NCBI GenBank assembly: GCA_963580455.1 | Contig: OY756963.1 | Location: 22,773,555-22,837,554 of the forward strand | Reading direction: 5' to 3' | DNA length: 64,000 nucleotides | DNA from: Euonymus europaeus | Lineage: Eukaryota; Streptophyta; Magnoliopsida; Celastrales; Celastraceae | In this document: piece after piece, positions 25,691 to 36,674 of the stretch | Layout: each line of letters starts with the position of its first letter | Numbering within the stretch: position 1 is the stretch's first letter | Made by a program: the position numbers and the translations under genes | Notes under the pieces: model-generated | Databases searched by the model: none | Told to the model about the DNA's origin: nothing | What the model saw: the letters and a program-made list of their open reading frames with translations, nothing else

Positions 25691-26617
25691 AGTATACAGC
25701 ACATCATAACGATTACATTGGAGCTAATCCGCCAGTTGGCCGGCAAACTCAAATGCCACTTTTCTCCTCCCCTGGCATGCTATAAAATCCGCTATAAAAT
25801 TTGGAATCCATTCCTATAATCTAACCAGAGATCGCCCAGCAGTCTTCTGAATCTGTCTGTTTCAGAAATTCCAAACCTCCCAAATAGCTAGGAGGAGGAA
25901 AACCATATCACACTCAGCAAGGTCCCTTTTCAAGACCAACACACTCCATAAAAGATCCATTCTAATAATTTCTACACTTGCTACTTAACTTTTCCATGGT
26001 CGACAGATGAATAAAAATTACCATAATATGCATAAATGCCTAAACTCAAGCCACTAGATTTTAATAGCAAGTATACAGCCACATCATAACGATTACATTG
26101 GAGCTCATCTACCAATTGCACCATACTAAATGCAGATTTCATTGCACATCTATTTTCCCTGTCAAAAATACTGGAAATGCAGCATACGGTAACCTATCAT
26201 CAAGGATGTATAATGTATCCCAATTTTCAGAGTATAGAACCAAACGCAAAAAAACTAGCTTTAGGGACCAGGGAGAAAACTCTAATTGTGGACGGCAACT
26301 GGCAAGGAATACAAATCTGTAAAAGGCCACAAAACGAACAATTCCATAACTAATTCGCATCTGTTCTCCATAAAACAATAAACAAAGTTCTGAAGCATCC
26401 AAAATGTCAAGTTTCTAATTAAAATTCACTCACCCTGAAAAAAGTAGTTCAAACGAGATAAAGGCACAGAATTGGAAGAAAGAAAACCATTTTAGAACGA
26501 CATCCATAAAGAAACTCAGAATCTGCCAAGTATCGTCTATTTTCTAGAAATAACAAAAATAAACCATAATTCAACACCATAGCAAAAGGAAATAATGACA
26601 TGATCTAGCACACTGGT
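25691..26617. other. RPL4 3' flank with a dispersed direct repeat
   Basis: A string of about 40 bases around ACATCATAACGATTACATTGG occurs at 25695-25735 and again at about 26077-26115, once within or next to the retroelement remnant and once outside. The rest is likely remnant DNA and RPL4 3' UTR. No gene. Confidence 0.45.
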
Positions 26618-28814
26618 TTATTGGGAAGCCCCAAGCCACTTAGAGAAGTTATCAAATTCAGTATAATCACTGTCAGATATCATGGTCTGGAACCATGCCT
26701 TGCCTGCTGACTTGATTGCAGCTGCTTCCTCCTACAAGGTTTAAAGGATGAAGACAAAAAAATGTCAACTAAAAAACACTGATGGCACAAAATAAGTAAG
26801 AGGACTAAATAGTGCTGTGTATACAATCAGTAGATAAAGGATTTCAATTTTTAACCGTGCCTTGTTATTGCATTTACCAAATGAACAGATATAACACCAA
26901 TATTTGCGATACAAATGTAAAGCAATTTCAAGCGTAACAGGGTGCTGTAAATATAAATTTGTTCACAAAAATAGAGAGAATAATTTGTTCAAAATGTAGA
27001 GAACTCCAAAACGGGTCAGCAAATCACATGACTAATGCGCACAATTAAATAAAAATATGCAGCTATTGAACAGAACAATGTTGTTGGTAAGACTTTGCAA
27101 GCGTAAGTAAACAAAACAAAAGCTCACATCATCCAGTTCTACAAAAAAAATCACAAGCAAATCAAAACAGAGGAAAAAAAAGAGATCAGTTAACTATCAC
27201 AAACTAAACCCATAAACGGACATATATAATGTAAACAAATGGACCAGCATTTACATTTCAAAATTCAAAGTAAACTAGCAAATTTTCAAATAATGTGACA
27301 CTTGAAAATATACAGCAACCACCATGGACAATTACAGAAAAGGCATACAGGACGATTAATTGAGATAACAAGAGAAGAACATCAGCACTATACAAAACTC
27401 ACATATAAGAGGAAAAATAGTTGCATACTACCATTAAAGAAAAAAAATACGTCAGACAGCAAGATTAAAATTTGCATAGATATGGGCCAAGGATAACTAC
27501 CAAGACTCTCTCTTTTGATCATCTATAACCAACTAAAATACTAAGTCCTCTAATCATCACTAACCAAGTGACAAAATCATTAGCCAAGAAAATGTGATTC
27601 CAATTTTACAAATTCAAATTATAAATAGCTACAGAAGGTAAAAGAAGTTGAACTGAAGACAAAATGATCATGCCAAAACCTATGATAAAAAAAAGTAATC
27701 AACATACCTTAGAAATCGGCTTCCTCTTCTTCTCCAGCTTTTCCTTCTTGGCCTTGACACGCTCAGCCTCAGCTAAAAGTGCCATCCTCTTTGCTGTCTT
27801 GGCATAGGGGTTAAGCTTGAGCATGATGTTCAAGTTCTTCAGAGGATTCTTCTTGAGTGTAGCCCTCTTCAGCTCCTTCTTGATCGGCTTCACTACTGAC
27901 TGCACCTCGTCGGAGTTGATGATTCTGGCCAAATCAGCGTTCACCATCTTGGAACGAGGCAGTACATAGCCATTCTTCTTCTCTGACGACTTCTCAAAAG
28001 AACCATATATGGAGTCCAGCTTCTCAAAAGCAGACTTGGTCCATATCACAAACCTACCAAGGTGACCACCGGGAGCAAGCTTAAGCAGGTTAAGCCTCTC
28101 TACGTTCAAAACCTCAACTCCAGGGATGTTTCTAAATGCCTTAGCAAGTTTAGATCCCTCAGTACCATAAACAATAAGAGGCCCCTTCCGCGAGATGTAG
28201 CGGCGATTCCTCATTTTTCCCTTACCGGGACGAATAGCATGGCTATCCTTAGCTTTCTCGGCATCTTCATATGCCCCGATCTGCTTGAGAACCTTGATAG
28301 CAGCAGAAGTCTTCTCCACAGTCTCAGCAGAATCGCTGATTACGAGGGGCATCTCAGGAACTTGCTCGATTCGATGGCCACGTGCCATGACGAGAGCAGG
28401 GACGGCAGAAGCAGCTATAGCCGAAACAACTGCATAGCGCTTCTGGTTGACATTGATCTTCCGATGCCATCTGCGCCAGATCTTGGTAGGGGCGAACATG
28501 CGACCACCTCTACACATGTTACCAAAGGCACCCTGTCCAGCTCTGTGGGTACCGCCACCAGGTACACGAGGAATACGTGAGACGGCTCTACCTGTTCCCC
28601 ACGACTCAGCGGAGGTTTGGTGGCCGGCACGCTTGGATACGGCGTAGGGCTGCCTCTTGTTTTTAGACATATTGGAGTGGACAAAGTTGACAATGTCCGG
28701 TCGAATCGTCGACTTCATGACATCCGGGAGCGCCACGGTAGGCACAGAATCGGTGGCCATGTCGCCCTCAAGGGACTGCACCGTTACGAGGGGTCGCGCA
28801 GCAGCTGCCGCCAT
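26618..28814 (-). CDS. RPL4: 60S ribosomal protein L4 (uL4)
   Basis: Two exons, 28814-27708 and 26731-26618, give 406 residues, normal for plant uL4. It starts [13 protein letters not shown]. The internal loop that lines the polypeptide exit tunnel is present ([20 protein letters not shown], then [17 protein letters not shown]). WRRWHRKIN follows. The eukaryote-specific basic C-terminal extension ([14 protein letters not shown]) is followed by the plant tail [17 protein letters not shown] and ends [11 protein letters not shown]. The single intron near the 3' end is about 976 bp. The gene is complete and highly conserved. Confidence 0.97.
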
Positions 28815-28871
28815 TGGAATTTTCGGGGATGGGCGACTGTGAAATGAGGGAAGCGAGACTCAATGGAGAAC

Positions 28872-28960
28872 TAGGGTTTCTGAATTTCTGCAGGGACGAT
28901 TTATAGTGAAGCCACCAAGTCCCTACCACCTCAAGCTGGGCTCTTCTTCTCTGGTGGGCT
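28872..28960 (-). promoter_or_regulatory. Telo-box and site II motifs of RPL4
   Basis: TAGGGTTT at 28872-28879 (AAACCCTA on the gene strand) lies in the leader. TGGGCT cores lie at 28937-28942 and 28955-28960. Same arrangement as RPS23. Confidence 0.65.
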
Positions 28961-29300
28961 TTGGCATCAGTATAACAATTGGGCAATTTAGACCTTTTAC
29001 ATTGGCCCTAAATATTCTTAAGACCCGAGTTTGTTTTAACAGGGGCCCAAAGAAAAACCCATTGCTTAATGCCTTGATCAACACAAAATTAAGGCCGCAT
29101 GTTATTGTTCTGTGTTGGTGCACTAGTTAAGACTTTAAAGTTTAAAAACTGAATGGCCCATTAACAGTTTCTTTTTCGAAGGCATTGGATGTTGGTGTAA
29201 AATAATCCAAGGTTTCCGGCCCATTAAAAATTTCTTCTCTGTTTTATTATCATTATTCAGCCCAATAATCCATGAGGTTTTTTTTTCGTCGGAATTAAGG
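28961..29300. other. RPL4 upstream spacer up to the MULE
   Basis: More GGCCC/GGGCC strings (about 29003, 29043, 29153, 29218) that may be distal site II elements. No gene. It ends with the MULE target-site duplication 29291-29300. Confidence 0.4.
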
Positions 29301-31492
29301 GTTAATACAACTTATGGTCACCGAAAGTATGTCAATGTTTCAACTCAGTCACCGTAAGTTTGGATGGGTCTATTAAGTCACCGTAGTTTGTTTTTTGTAT
29401 CAAATCGGACACCCGGGCAGATTTGGGCCCAAACGGGCAGTCAACCCATCTTTGACCGTTAGCAGTTAGGCCAGGGTGGAATAAAAAAAATCTGACGTGT
29501 ATTTTTCCAAATTTTGTAAAAAACAAAAATAAATAATTCACAAATCAGAATCTGCCACATGTAGTTACCGTTAATATAAATATTGGATGCATATATGTGC
29601 CAAAATGGTCACTGAAAGATCTGTTTCCAACCTAAACAAAATACAAAAAACATTGAGATCCCAGATCTACCTGCAATGACCAACATCCTATACAAACAAG
29701 ACCCTAACCAACATAATCCCAGTCAGAATGTACCAAAACAGTCAGAATGTACCAAAACAGGATCCTCCATGATCAAATTTTATCACCATAAGCCCTATAC
29801 ATGATAGCATAATAAAACCATAAACTAAGTAATCACAGTACCAACAAAATAACTAATCACAGCCAGCTATGCAGATTTTCTTCCATTATTCACAGATTCT
29901 TGAGTGGCATTCAAGATCATATTGTACCTAGTGCTTGATGTTGCTCCTTGAAGGGTAGAAGTTGTGGCAGCAAATGGAGTGAAAGTAGGTTCTATGGCAG
30001 GAAGAGGAACTTGAGTTCCCTTACCAGCAGCACCACTATATCGATTCCTTGGGGCCTTCCTGATTGGCATTTTCTTTGCACCACCTCTGGATGAACCTGC
30101 ACCACCACCTTTCCCTAGTGTCTTCAGCACCAACTGCCTGGCAGCAACTTCATCTCTACTGGCAGCACCACCTCCAGTTGGGTTCACATTAGCACCTCCA
30201 GTTGGATTAACAACAGCAACTCCAGGTGCAGGTTCCTGCCATGTTAAAAAAAATTCTTAGTGATCAACCCTTGTTATACAAGCTGGAATATGGTAACAGT
30301 GTGTTACCTTGCCCTTTTGTGGGTTCTTGCAACTTCGTTTGTTATGCCCTTCATGTCCACACTTGGTGCATTTCACTTTTGGATACCTCCTCCTCAACCT
30401 TGTGCTGCTCCTAGGCTCATCATGCTCCCTCCTTCTCTTCACTTTTGGTCTTCCAGGAGTATTTTGTTGGATTGGGGGAGGGAGGACCTTATCACCACCA
30501 GCAGCTACCCACAGATTTTCGCCATTGGTTGGTTCTACATTGCGCTGGTATACCTTCAAAAAAGTTTCCCTAGTATAGAACTCATTGACAAAGTCCACTG
30601 GGTCTTTGTGAAGCCAACCGATAGCAGCTATAGCATGGGTGCATGGGATTCCTGAGAGGTCCCATGCCCTACAAGTGCATGATGATTCTTTGACATTAAC
30701 AACATATTGCTCAGGTTTTTTTGAAACCTGCCATGATGAAATGTTTAGGGTTTAATAATATCACCAACTAAAACATAAGCAACTCAATTGACATACCTGA
30801 AACACTGAATGATCAGGATCCCCTGTCCACTTTGCTGTCCAAAGTCTGCTTTTGTCAAATTCTTTGTCCAGCCTGTCATGCACTTCTGGGACCAGCCTCC
30901 CTTCCTTCCTTCCCATCTTGATTCGAAGCCTGACATGTCTATCCATTGCCTCTGCTCGAAGCTCTTCAAGCAAGGTGATGATTGGCTTGCTCCTCATATT
31001 CAGAATTTTTGAGTTATAACTCTCAGACATATTGTTCACGATACTGTCGTTCTTGCAGAATGGGCTGACTGGGATTATGTTGGTTAGGGTCTTGTTTGTA
31101 TAGGATGTTGGTCATTGCAGGTAGATTTGGGATCTCAATGTTTTTTGTATCTTGTTTAGGTTGGAAACAGATCTTTCAGTGACCATTTTGGCACATATAT
31201 GCATCCAATATTTATATTAACGGTAACTACATGTGGCAGATTCTGATTTGTGAATTATTTATTTTTGTTTTTTACAAAATTTGGAAAAATACACGTCAGA
31301 TTTTTTTTATTCCACCCTGGCCTAACTGCTAACGGTCAAAGATGGGTTGACTGCCCGTTTGGGCCCAAATCTGCCCGGGTGTCCGATTTGATACAAAAAA
31401 CAAACTACGGTGACTTAATAGACCCATCCAAACTTACGGTGACTGAGTTGAAACATTGACATACTTTCGGTGACCATAAGTTGTATTAACCC
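29301..31492. mobile_element. Young, internally deleted MULE, 2,192 bp
   Basis: Terminal inverted repeats of about 426 bp (29301-29726 and 31065-31492) start GGGTTAATACAACTTATGG and differ at only a few sites. The outer parts even encode the same 69-codon ORF on opposite strands. A perfect 10-bp target-site duplication TCGGAATTAA lies at 29291-29300 and 31493-31502. The inside keeps only the C-terminal part of a MuDR-type transposase on the minus strand. A short tandem repeat of AGTCAGAATGTACCAAAAC follows the left TIR (29721-29758). It cannot move by itself but has intact ends. Confidence 0.95.
29867..31064 (-). pseudogene. C-terminal fragment of a MuDR-type transposase
   Basis: Three intact exons on the minus strand: about 31064-30797, 30727-30308 and 30235-29867. 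The first reads NNMSESYNSKILNMRSKPI. The second carries a SWIM zinc finger (CTCRAWDLSGIPCTHAIAAI) and a CCHC knuckle (CTKCGHEGHNKRSC). The third is Gly/Ala-rich and ends NNGRKSA. The N-terminus and the whole DDE catalytic part are missing. The right TIR joins the fragment directly, so the deletion removed everything 5' of it. There is no start codon of its own and no frameshift in what remains. Confidence 0.88.
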
Positions 31493-31908
31493 TCGGAATT
31501 AAACTCAAAATCTTTCGAACTTATATGATTTGGCCCGGAGAAATTTGTTTGATCAAAAGTATTACATTTTGATTTTTTTATAATTTTAGCATGCTATTAT
31601 TTGACTACGTGTGGTTTACTATAAATTTGATTAAATTAAAAGTTGCACAAAATCCTTTTTCAAACAAGCATTTATGACTAAACCTAGTAGTGAATTTGAC
31701 TATAGTTTTTATATCAAATGAGCTTTGATTAAGCTAAAATTTTATAGAGACATTGCTCAAATCATAATGAACATTTTTCGTGAAGAAACGTATGAGAAAT
31801 CCAAACTTTGCTTGTTCAAATTTCGCGTCCAAAATTGTTGGCTGTAATTCATTGTTTATGTCTGTAGTTAATTGCTTATGTGACACATTATGTGATTAAA
31901 TTATGTAC
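31493..31908. other. Spacer between MULE and copia element
   Basis: 416 bp of AT-rich host sequence beginning with the MULE target-site duplication. No gene recognised. Confidence 0.6.
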
Positions 31909-32087
31909 TATTGAGTCTTGTGTATTATATCTTTGTAATATGTACAGGTGTCATATTATTATTTGGTAGTCCTAGGGTTCCCAGTTTACCTTTCGTATAA
32001 ATACCTCTTGTATCAGTTCTGCCGAAAGCTAAGCAATATACTTGTCTTGTGTATTGGACTCTGTTTCCTTATCACGTTTACTTCTCT
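31909..32087 (+). repeat. 5' LTR of the copia element
   Basis: 179 bp with TATAAATACC-like promoter core. It equals the 3' LTR except for one base (G here, T there, in TGTACAGGTGT versus TGTACATGTGT). Confidence 0.92.
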
Positions 32088-32108
32088 TGGTATCGAAGCC
32101 AGGTTCCG

Positions 32109-35100
32109 ATGGCATCTCCGGTCCCTGATCCTCCTCTTGGTGATAGTTCTACTAGTATGGACTCTGTTGTCTCAACTCCTCCCGTGTCTGTCACTCGTAG
32201 CGCCCATGTGTTGTCTTCTCATGTGTCTCCGCCGATGAGTCATTCCGGCCATCCTCTTGGCGCCTTCAGCACTATCAAGCTGAAGTCTGATAACTACCTA
32301 CTATGGAAAAGTATGGTTATGCCCCTCATTCGTAGTCACCGGCTTGAGGGTTTTCTCACAGGATCTGATCCATGTCCTCCTAAGAGTCTTTCGTCCTCTG
32401 GTGATGTCCAAATCAATCATGCTTATGAGATATGGGTGAATCAAGATCAGAGTTTACTTGGTTGGCTATACAACTCTATTGACATTGAAATTGCTTCTGA
32501 TGTAGTTGGCCATGAGACTTCCCAGAGTCTCTGGACTGCCTTACAGAGTTTATTTGGAGCTCGATCTCGTTCTAACGTGATCCTTTACAAAAAGGAACTT
32601 CGTAGTTTGCAAAAGGGTGGTCTCTCCATGGCTGAATATCTCAAGAAAATGAAAACTATTGCCGATAATCTCACTCTTGCTGGCTCTCCCATTGATACTG
32701 CTGACTTGGTGTCTCAAGTTCTTGCTGGGCTTGATTCGCTAGACTATAACCCAGTGGTGTGTCAACTTAGTGAGAAAGAAAGTGTTAGTTGGTTGGAGTT
32801 GCAGTCAACTCTCTTGAGCTATGAACGTAGACTGGAGCAGATCCATGGAACTATTGCTGGGCTTAACATTGGTTCAGCGCATGTCAATTTTCTTGGGCAA
32901 AAACCAGGTCCTCACTCCTTCAATCGTGGCCGTGGTAGGCACAATTCTTCTACTGATATGCAATCCTCTTTTCCCAATATTCGGGGTCCCTCTGGAAATA
33001 ACCCCAATAGGGGTCGTGGTGGTAGATTTAGTGGGAGACGAGGTAGAGGTCATTCTCGTCCTGTCTGTCAGATTTGTGGTCGTGTGGGTCACATTGCCAC
33101 TTCATGTTGGGATCTTGTAGGCCATCCGTCTGATCAGACTCGCTCAACTGGCCAACACACTGCACTTGTTACTTCTCCAGACATGTACTCTGACTCTGCC
33201 TGGTATGCTGATACTGGTGCAAGCTCTCATGTCACCCATGATCCTGCCAATATCACTCAAAAATCTGAATACACCGGTAAAGGCAATCTTGTTGTTGGTA
33301 ATGGAGCTAAATTGAACATTGCTAATATGGGACACACTATTTTAGCAACTGCTGATACAAAATTGTTTCTCAAAAATATCCTTCATGCTCCAGCTATTAC
33401 CAAAAATCTTATTAGTATTTCTCAATTGACATGTAATAATAATGTGGTTGCTGAATTTAATTCTCTTGGTTGTTTTGTGAAGGATCTACAAACGGGGAAG
33501 GTGCTGCTCCAGGGGAAGCTTAAAGATGGTCTGTACAAGCTTGATTTGCCTGCCAAGAATTTTGTCTCTGCCAAGCATTTTGTGTCTATGCCTGCCAAGC
33601 ATTTTGTGTCTTCATCTTCTAGCTATCACTCACCTTCAGCACTCTCATGTATTAAAAATTCTAGTTCGTCAATTTCCTTGTCTGAACTCTGGCATCGGCG
33701 TCTTGGCCATCCTTCTAATCAAGTGTTGTCCCACATTTTGAGACATTGTAATGAAAAAGTCACTAGTTTGGATTTACCTTTTTGTGATGCTTGTCGTCTT
33801 GGCAAATCTCATCGTCTCTCATTCCAATTATCCACCTCATGTGCTTCTCACCCACTTGATTTAATACATACTGATTTATGGGGACCAGCGCCCATTCAAT
33901 CTATTCAAGGTTACAGATATTACATTCATTTTGTGGATGACTTTAGTCGCTACACATGGATTTTTCCTCTCAAAACTAAATCTGAAGCACTGAATGTTTT
34001 TACTCGATTCAAGACTTTCGTTGAAAATCAATTCAACCGTTCTATTAAATGTCTTCGTTCAGACATGGGTGGTGAATATATCGCCTTCCAAAAATTTTTG
34101 AACCAACATGGCATTGAATTTCAATACTCTTGTCCCTATACCTCTGCTCAAAATGGGCGTGCAGAACGTAAACATCGCCACATCACTGAGACCGGTCTTA
34201 CTTTACTTGCCCAAGCTCAATTACCTCTTAAATATTGGTGGGACGCATTTCTTACAGCCACCTACCTCATAAATCGGTTACCTACCCATGTCCTTCATAA
34301 TCAATCTCCATTTCTCAAGTTGTTTCATAAAATCCCTGATTATTCATTCCTCAAACCGTTTGGATGCGCTTGTTTTCCATGTCTTCGACCTTACCAACAA
34401 CATAAATTTGCGTATCATTCCACTAAATGCATTTTTCTTGGATATAGTGAGTCTCATAAGGGATACAAATGTCTCAGTTCATCCGGTCGTTTTTATTTCT
34501 CAAGACATGTTATTTTTAATGAAATTGAATTTCCAGGTCTTTCTTCAATGTCTTCATCTTCTAGTTTGACGCCAGATACAATCTATTCCTCTCCTCTTTT
34601 GTTACCTAAAAGTGGGTCTGTTAATTCTGTTCTTGGCAAGCATTCAAAGGTGTCAGATTCTCTTTCATCATCTCCTGGTGCACCACCTTCACCGTCTCAA
34701 GTGTCTGCAGGTCCTTCACAACCACAACATGACGGCTCCAGTTCAACCACTGCTTGTTCTCCCTCGCCTGTCTCCCATGCATTCTTCTATGATGAGAATT
34801 CTCCTGAAAGTGTGATCTCTGCGCCCTCTTCTCCACCTCCAGGGCACCATATGATTACTCGTTCCAAAGTTGGTACTCACAAACCAACTCATCTTGCAGA
34901 TGATTATCACTTATACATGGCTCGTGTCTCTAATATTCCTTCTGAGCCATGTACTGTCACTGAAGCACTGAATTCTCCACACTGGACTGCAGCAATGGTT
35001 GAGGAGTATCAAGCTTTGGTTCGCAACAACACCTGGACTCTAGTGCCTCCTTCAGACTCTTATAATATTGTCGGCAACAAGTGGGTATTTAAAGCAAAAT

Positions 35101-36488
35101 TGAATGGTGATGGTAGCTTTCAAAGGTGCAAGGCGCGTCTTGTGGCCAAAGGGTTTCATCAAAATCCCGGGGTTGATTTTACTGAAACGTTTAGCCCAGT
35201 GGTAAAACCCGCCACCATTCGTATCATACTGACCATTGCTGTTTCTAGACATTGGCAGGTCCGCCAACTCGATATAAATAATGCTTTTCTTAATGGCATA
35301 CTTCAAGAGACTGTGTACATGGAGCAACCCGAGGGATTCATTGATTCTCGTCGTCCTCACCATGTATGTAAACTCAACCGAGCTCTATATGGCCTCAAGC
35401 AGGCCCCTCGAGCGTGGTATGAAAAAGTTCGGATGACTTTGCTCAGTTGGGATTTCAGAAATTCAAAGAGTGATTCCTCCTTGTTCATTTTTCAAAAGGA
35501 TGGATTACTTCTCTTGGTCCTCATTTACGTAGATGACATTCTTGTTACGGGGAATCAATCTTCAGCTCTTCAGTCATTCATTGAACGTCTCAATAGTCTC
35601 TTTGCTTTGAAAGATCTGGGTGAACTTAACTTCTTTCTTGGTATAGAAGTCACACGTGACTCTTCAGGCATGTATCTAAAGCAGACTCGGTATATTGATG
35701 ATCTTCTTCATCGAACTGGTATGGATCTTGCAAAACCAGCTCCTACTCCAGCTGTTCTTGGTCAAGAATTTGTGTCCAATTCTGATGATCTCATGTCTGA
35801 TCCTGCCTTGTATCGTCGTACTTTGGGAGCCTTACAATACTTGACACATACTCGCCCTGATATATGTTATATTGTTAACACTTTGAGTCAATTTCTCAGC
35901 TGCCCCACAAATGTTCATTGGCTGGGAGTTAAGCGATTACTGAGATATATTCATGGCACTCGCAACTTGGGTATTCATATCAAACCCAGCTCGACTCTTT
36001 GTCTTGTGGGTTTTTCTGATGCTAATTGGGCAACTAATCCTGAACACCGTCGCTCCATCGGAGGATATTGTGTATTCTTTGGTGATAGTCTTGTTTCCTG
36101 GTCTTCTAAGAAGCAACATGTGGTGTCGCGATCAAGCACGGAATCGGAATATAGGGCTCTCGCTGATGTTACATGTGAGCTTACTTGGATTCAGTCTCTC
36201 TTGAGTGAACTTGCATTTGAGTTACCTGCTACTCCTATTATTTGGTGTGACAATTTGAGTGCAAATGCTTTAGCTCATAATCCTGTTTATCATGCACGTA
36301 CCAAACACATTGAGCTTGATGCACACGTTGTTCGTGACAAAGTTCTGAACAAGGAACTTGAGGTTCGTTATGTACCTTCTGATGATCAAGTAGCTGATTG
36401 CATGACTAAGGCGTTATCTCAACCTCGGTTTCAGTTGCTTAGAGACAAACTGGGCATGCTGTGTCATATTTCACCCAACCCAGTTTGA
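32109..36488 (+). CDS. Copia gag-pol polyprotein, 1,459 aa
   Basis: Start taken at the ATG at 32109 just after the primer-binding site. The open frame itself reaches back into the LTR. Order of parts: gag with copia-type gag domain (residues about 45-250); CCHC knuckle CQICGRVGHIATSC (about 319); protease WYADTGASSHV (about 364); GAG-pre-integrase LWHRRLGHPS; integrase with HHCC finger and D-D-E residues (HTDLWGP about 586, RSDMGGEY, NGRAERKH); reverse transcriptase with YVDDILVTG (about 1139); RNase H with SDANWA (about 1301), STESEYRAL and WCDNLSA. Copia order (integrase before RT) is clear. No stop or frameshift interrupts it, and all catalytic motifs look present, so it may still be mobile. 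Confidence 0.96.
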   Translation: MASPVPDPPLGDSSTSMDSVVSTPPVSVTRSAHVLSSHVSPPMSHSGHPLGAFSTIKLKSDNYLLWKSMVMPLIRSHRLEGFLTGSDPCPPKSLSSSGDVQINHAYEIWVNQDQSLLGWLYNSIDIEIASDVVGHETSQSLWTALQSLFGARSRSNVILYKKELRSLQKGGLSMAEYLKKMKTIADNLTLAGSPIDTADLVSQVLAGLDSLDYNPVVCQLSEKESVSWLELQSTLLSYERRLEQIHGTIAGLNIGSAHVNFLGQKPGPHSFNRGRGRHNSSTDMQSSFPNIRGPSGNNPNRGRGGRFSGRRGRGHSRPVCQICGRVGHIATSCWDLVGHPSDQTRSTGQHTALVTSPDMYSDSAWYADTGASSHVTHDPANITQKSEYTGKGNLVVGNGAKLNIANMGHTILATADTKLFLKNILHAPAITKNLISISQLTCNNNVVAEFNSLGCFVKDLQTGKVLLQGKLKDGLYKLDLPAKNFVSAKHFVSMPAKHFVSSSSSYHSPSALSCIKNSSSSISLSELWHRRLGHPSNQVLSHILRHCNEKVTSLDLPFCDACRLGKSHRLSFQLSTSCASHPLDLIHTDLWGPAPIQSIQGYRYYIHFVDDFSRYTWIFPLKTKSEALNVFTRFKTFVENQFNRSIKCLRSDMGGEYIAFQKFLNQHGIEFQYSCPYTSAQNGRAERKHRHITETGLTLLAQAQLPLKYWWDAFLTATYLINRLPTHVLHNQSPFLKLFHKIPDYSFLKPFGCACFPCLRPYQQHKFAYHSTKCIFLGYSESHKGYKCLSSSGRFYFSRHVIFNEIEFPGLSSMSSSSSLTPDTIYSSPLLLPKSGSVNSVLGKHSKVSDSLSSSPGAPPSPSQVSAGPSQPQHDGSSSTTACSPSPVSHAFFYDENSPESVISAPSSPPPGHHMITRSKVGTHKPTHLADDYHLYMARVSNIPSEPCTVTEALNSPHWTAAMVEEYQALVRNNTWTLVPPSDSYNIVGNKWVFKAKLNGDGSFQRCKARLVAKGFHQNPGVDFTETFSPVVKPATIRIILTIAVSRHWQVRQLDINNAFLNGILQETVYMEQPEGFIDSRRPHHVCKLNRALYGLKQAPRAWYEKVRMTLLSWDFRNSKSDSSLFIFQKDGLLLLVLIYVDDILVTGNQSSALQSFIERLNSLFALKDLGELNFFLGIEVTRDSSGMYLKQTRYIDDLLHRTGMDLAKPAPTPAVLGQEFVSNSDDLMSDPALYRRTLGALQYLTHTRPDICYIVNTLSQFLSCPTNVHWLGVKRLLRYIHGTRNLGIHIKPSSTLCLVGFSDANWATNPEHRRSIGGYCVFFGDSLVSWSSKKQHVVSRSSTESEYRALADVTCELTWIQSLLSELAFELPATPIIWCDNLSANALAHNPVYHARTKHIELDAHVVRDKVLNKELEVRYVPSDDQVADCMTKALSQPRFQLLRDKLGMLCHISPNPV

Positions 36489-36495
36489 GGGGGGA

Positions 36496-36674
36496 TATTG
36501 AGTCTTGTGTATTATATCTTTGTAATATGTACATGTGTCATATTATTATTTGGTAGTCCTAGGGTTCCCAGTTTACCTTTCGTATAAATACCTCTTGTAT
36601 CAGTTCTGCCGAAAGCTAAGCAATATACTTGTCTTGTGTATTGGACTCTGTTTCCTTATCACGTTTACTTCTCT
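36496..36674 (+). repeat. 3' LTR of the copia element
   Basis: 179 bp directly after the polypurine tract and the gag-pol stop codon (36486-36488). Identical to the 5' LTR except one base. Confidence 0.92.

Larger units (their letters stand above)
31909..36674 (+). mobile_element. Ty1/copia LTR retrotransposon, apparently intact
   Basis: Two 179-bp LTRs (31909-32087 and 36496-36674) beginning TATTGAGTCTTGTG and ending TTTACTTCTCT differ at one site only. A primer-binding site TGGTATCGAAGCC (32088-32100) resembles the initiator-Met tRNA type with a swapped AG/GA. A polypurine tract GAGGGGGGA lies at 36487-36495. The LTR has TATA-like TATAAATACC. Between them is one uninterrupted gag-pol frame. 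No clean 5-bp target duplication was found (flanks TGTAC and AGTGC), and the LTR ends are not canonical TG...CA. Confidence 0.95.

Noticed and set aside
25234..25785. 183-codon ORF on the plus strand
   Set aside because: It lies antisense to a recognisable RNase H remnant, contains the 66-bp duplication and has no family motif.
27445..27570. Possible C/D-box snoRNA in the RPL4 intron
   Set aside because: TGATGA-like and CTGA-like strings exist on the minus strand but no terminal stem or paired C'/D' boxes were found.
28062..28580. 172-codon ORF on the plus strand
   Set aside because: Antisense shadow of the RPL4 coding exon.
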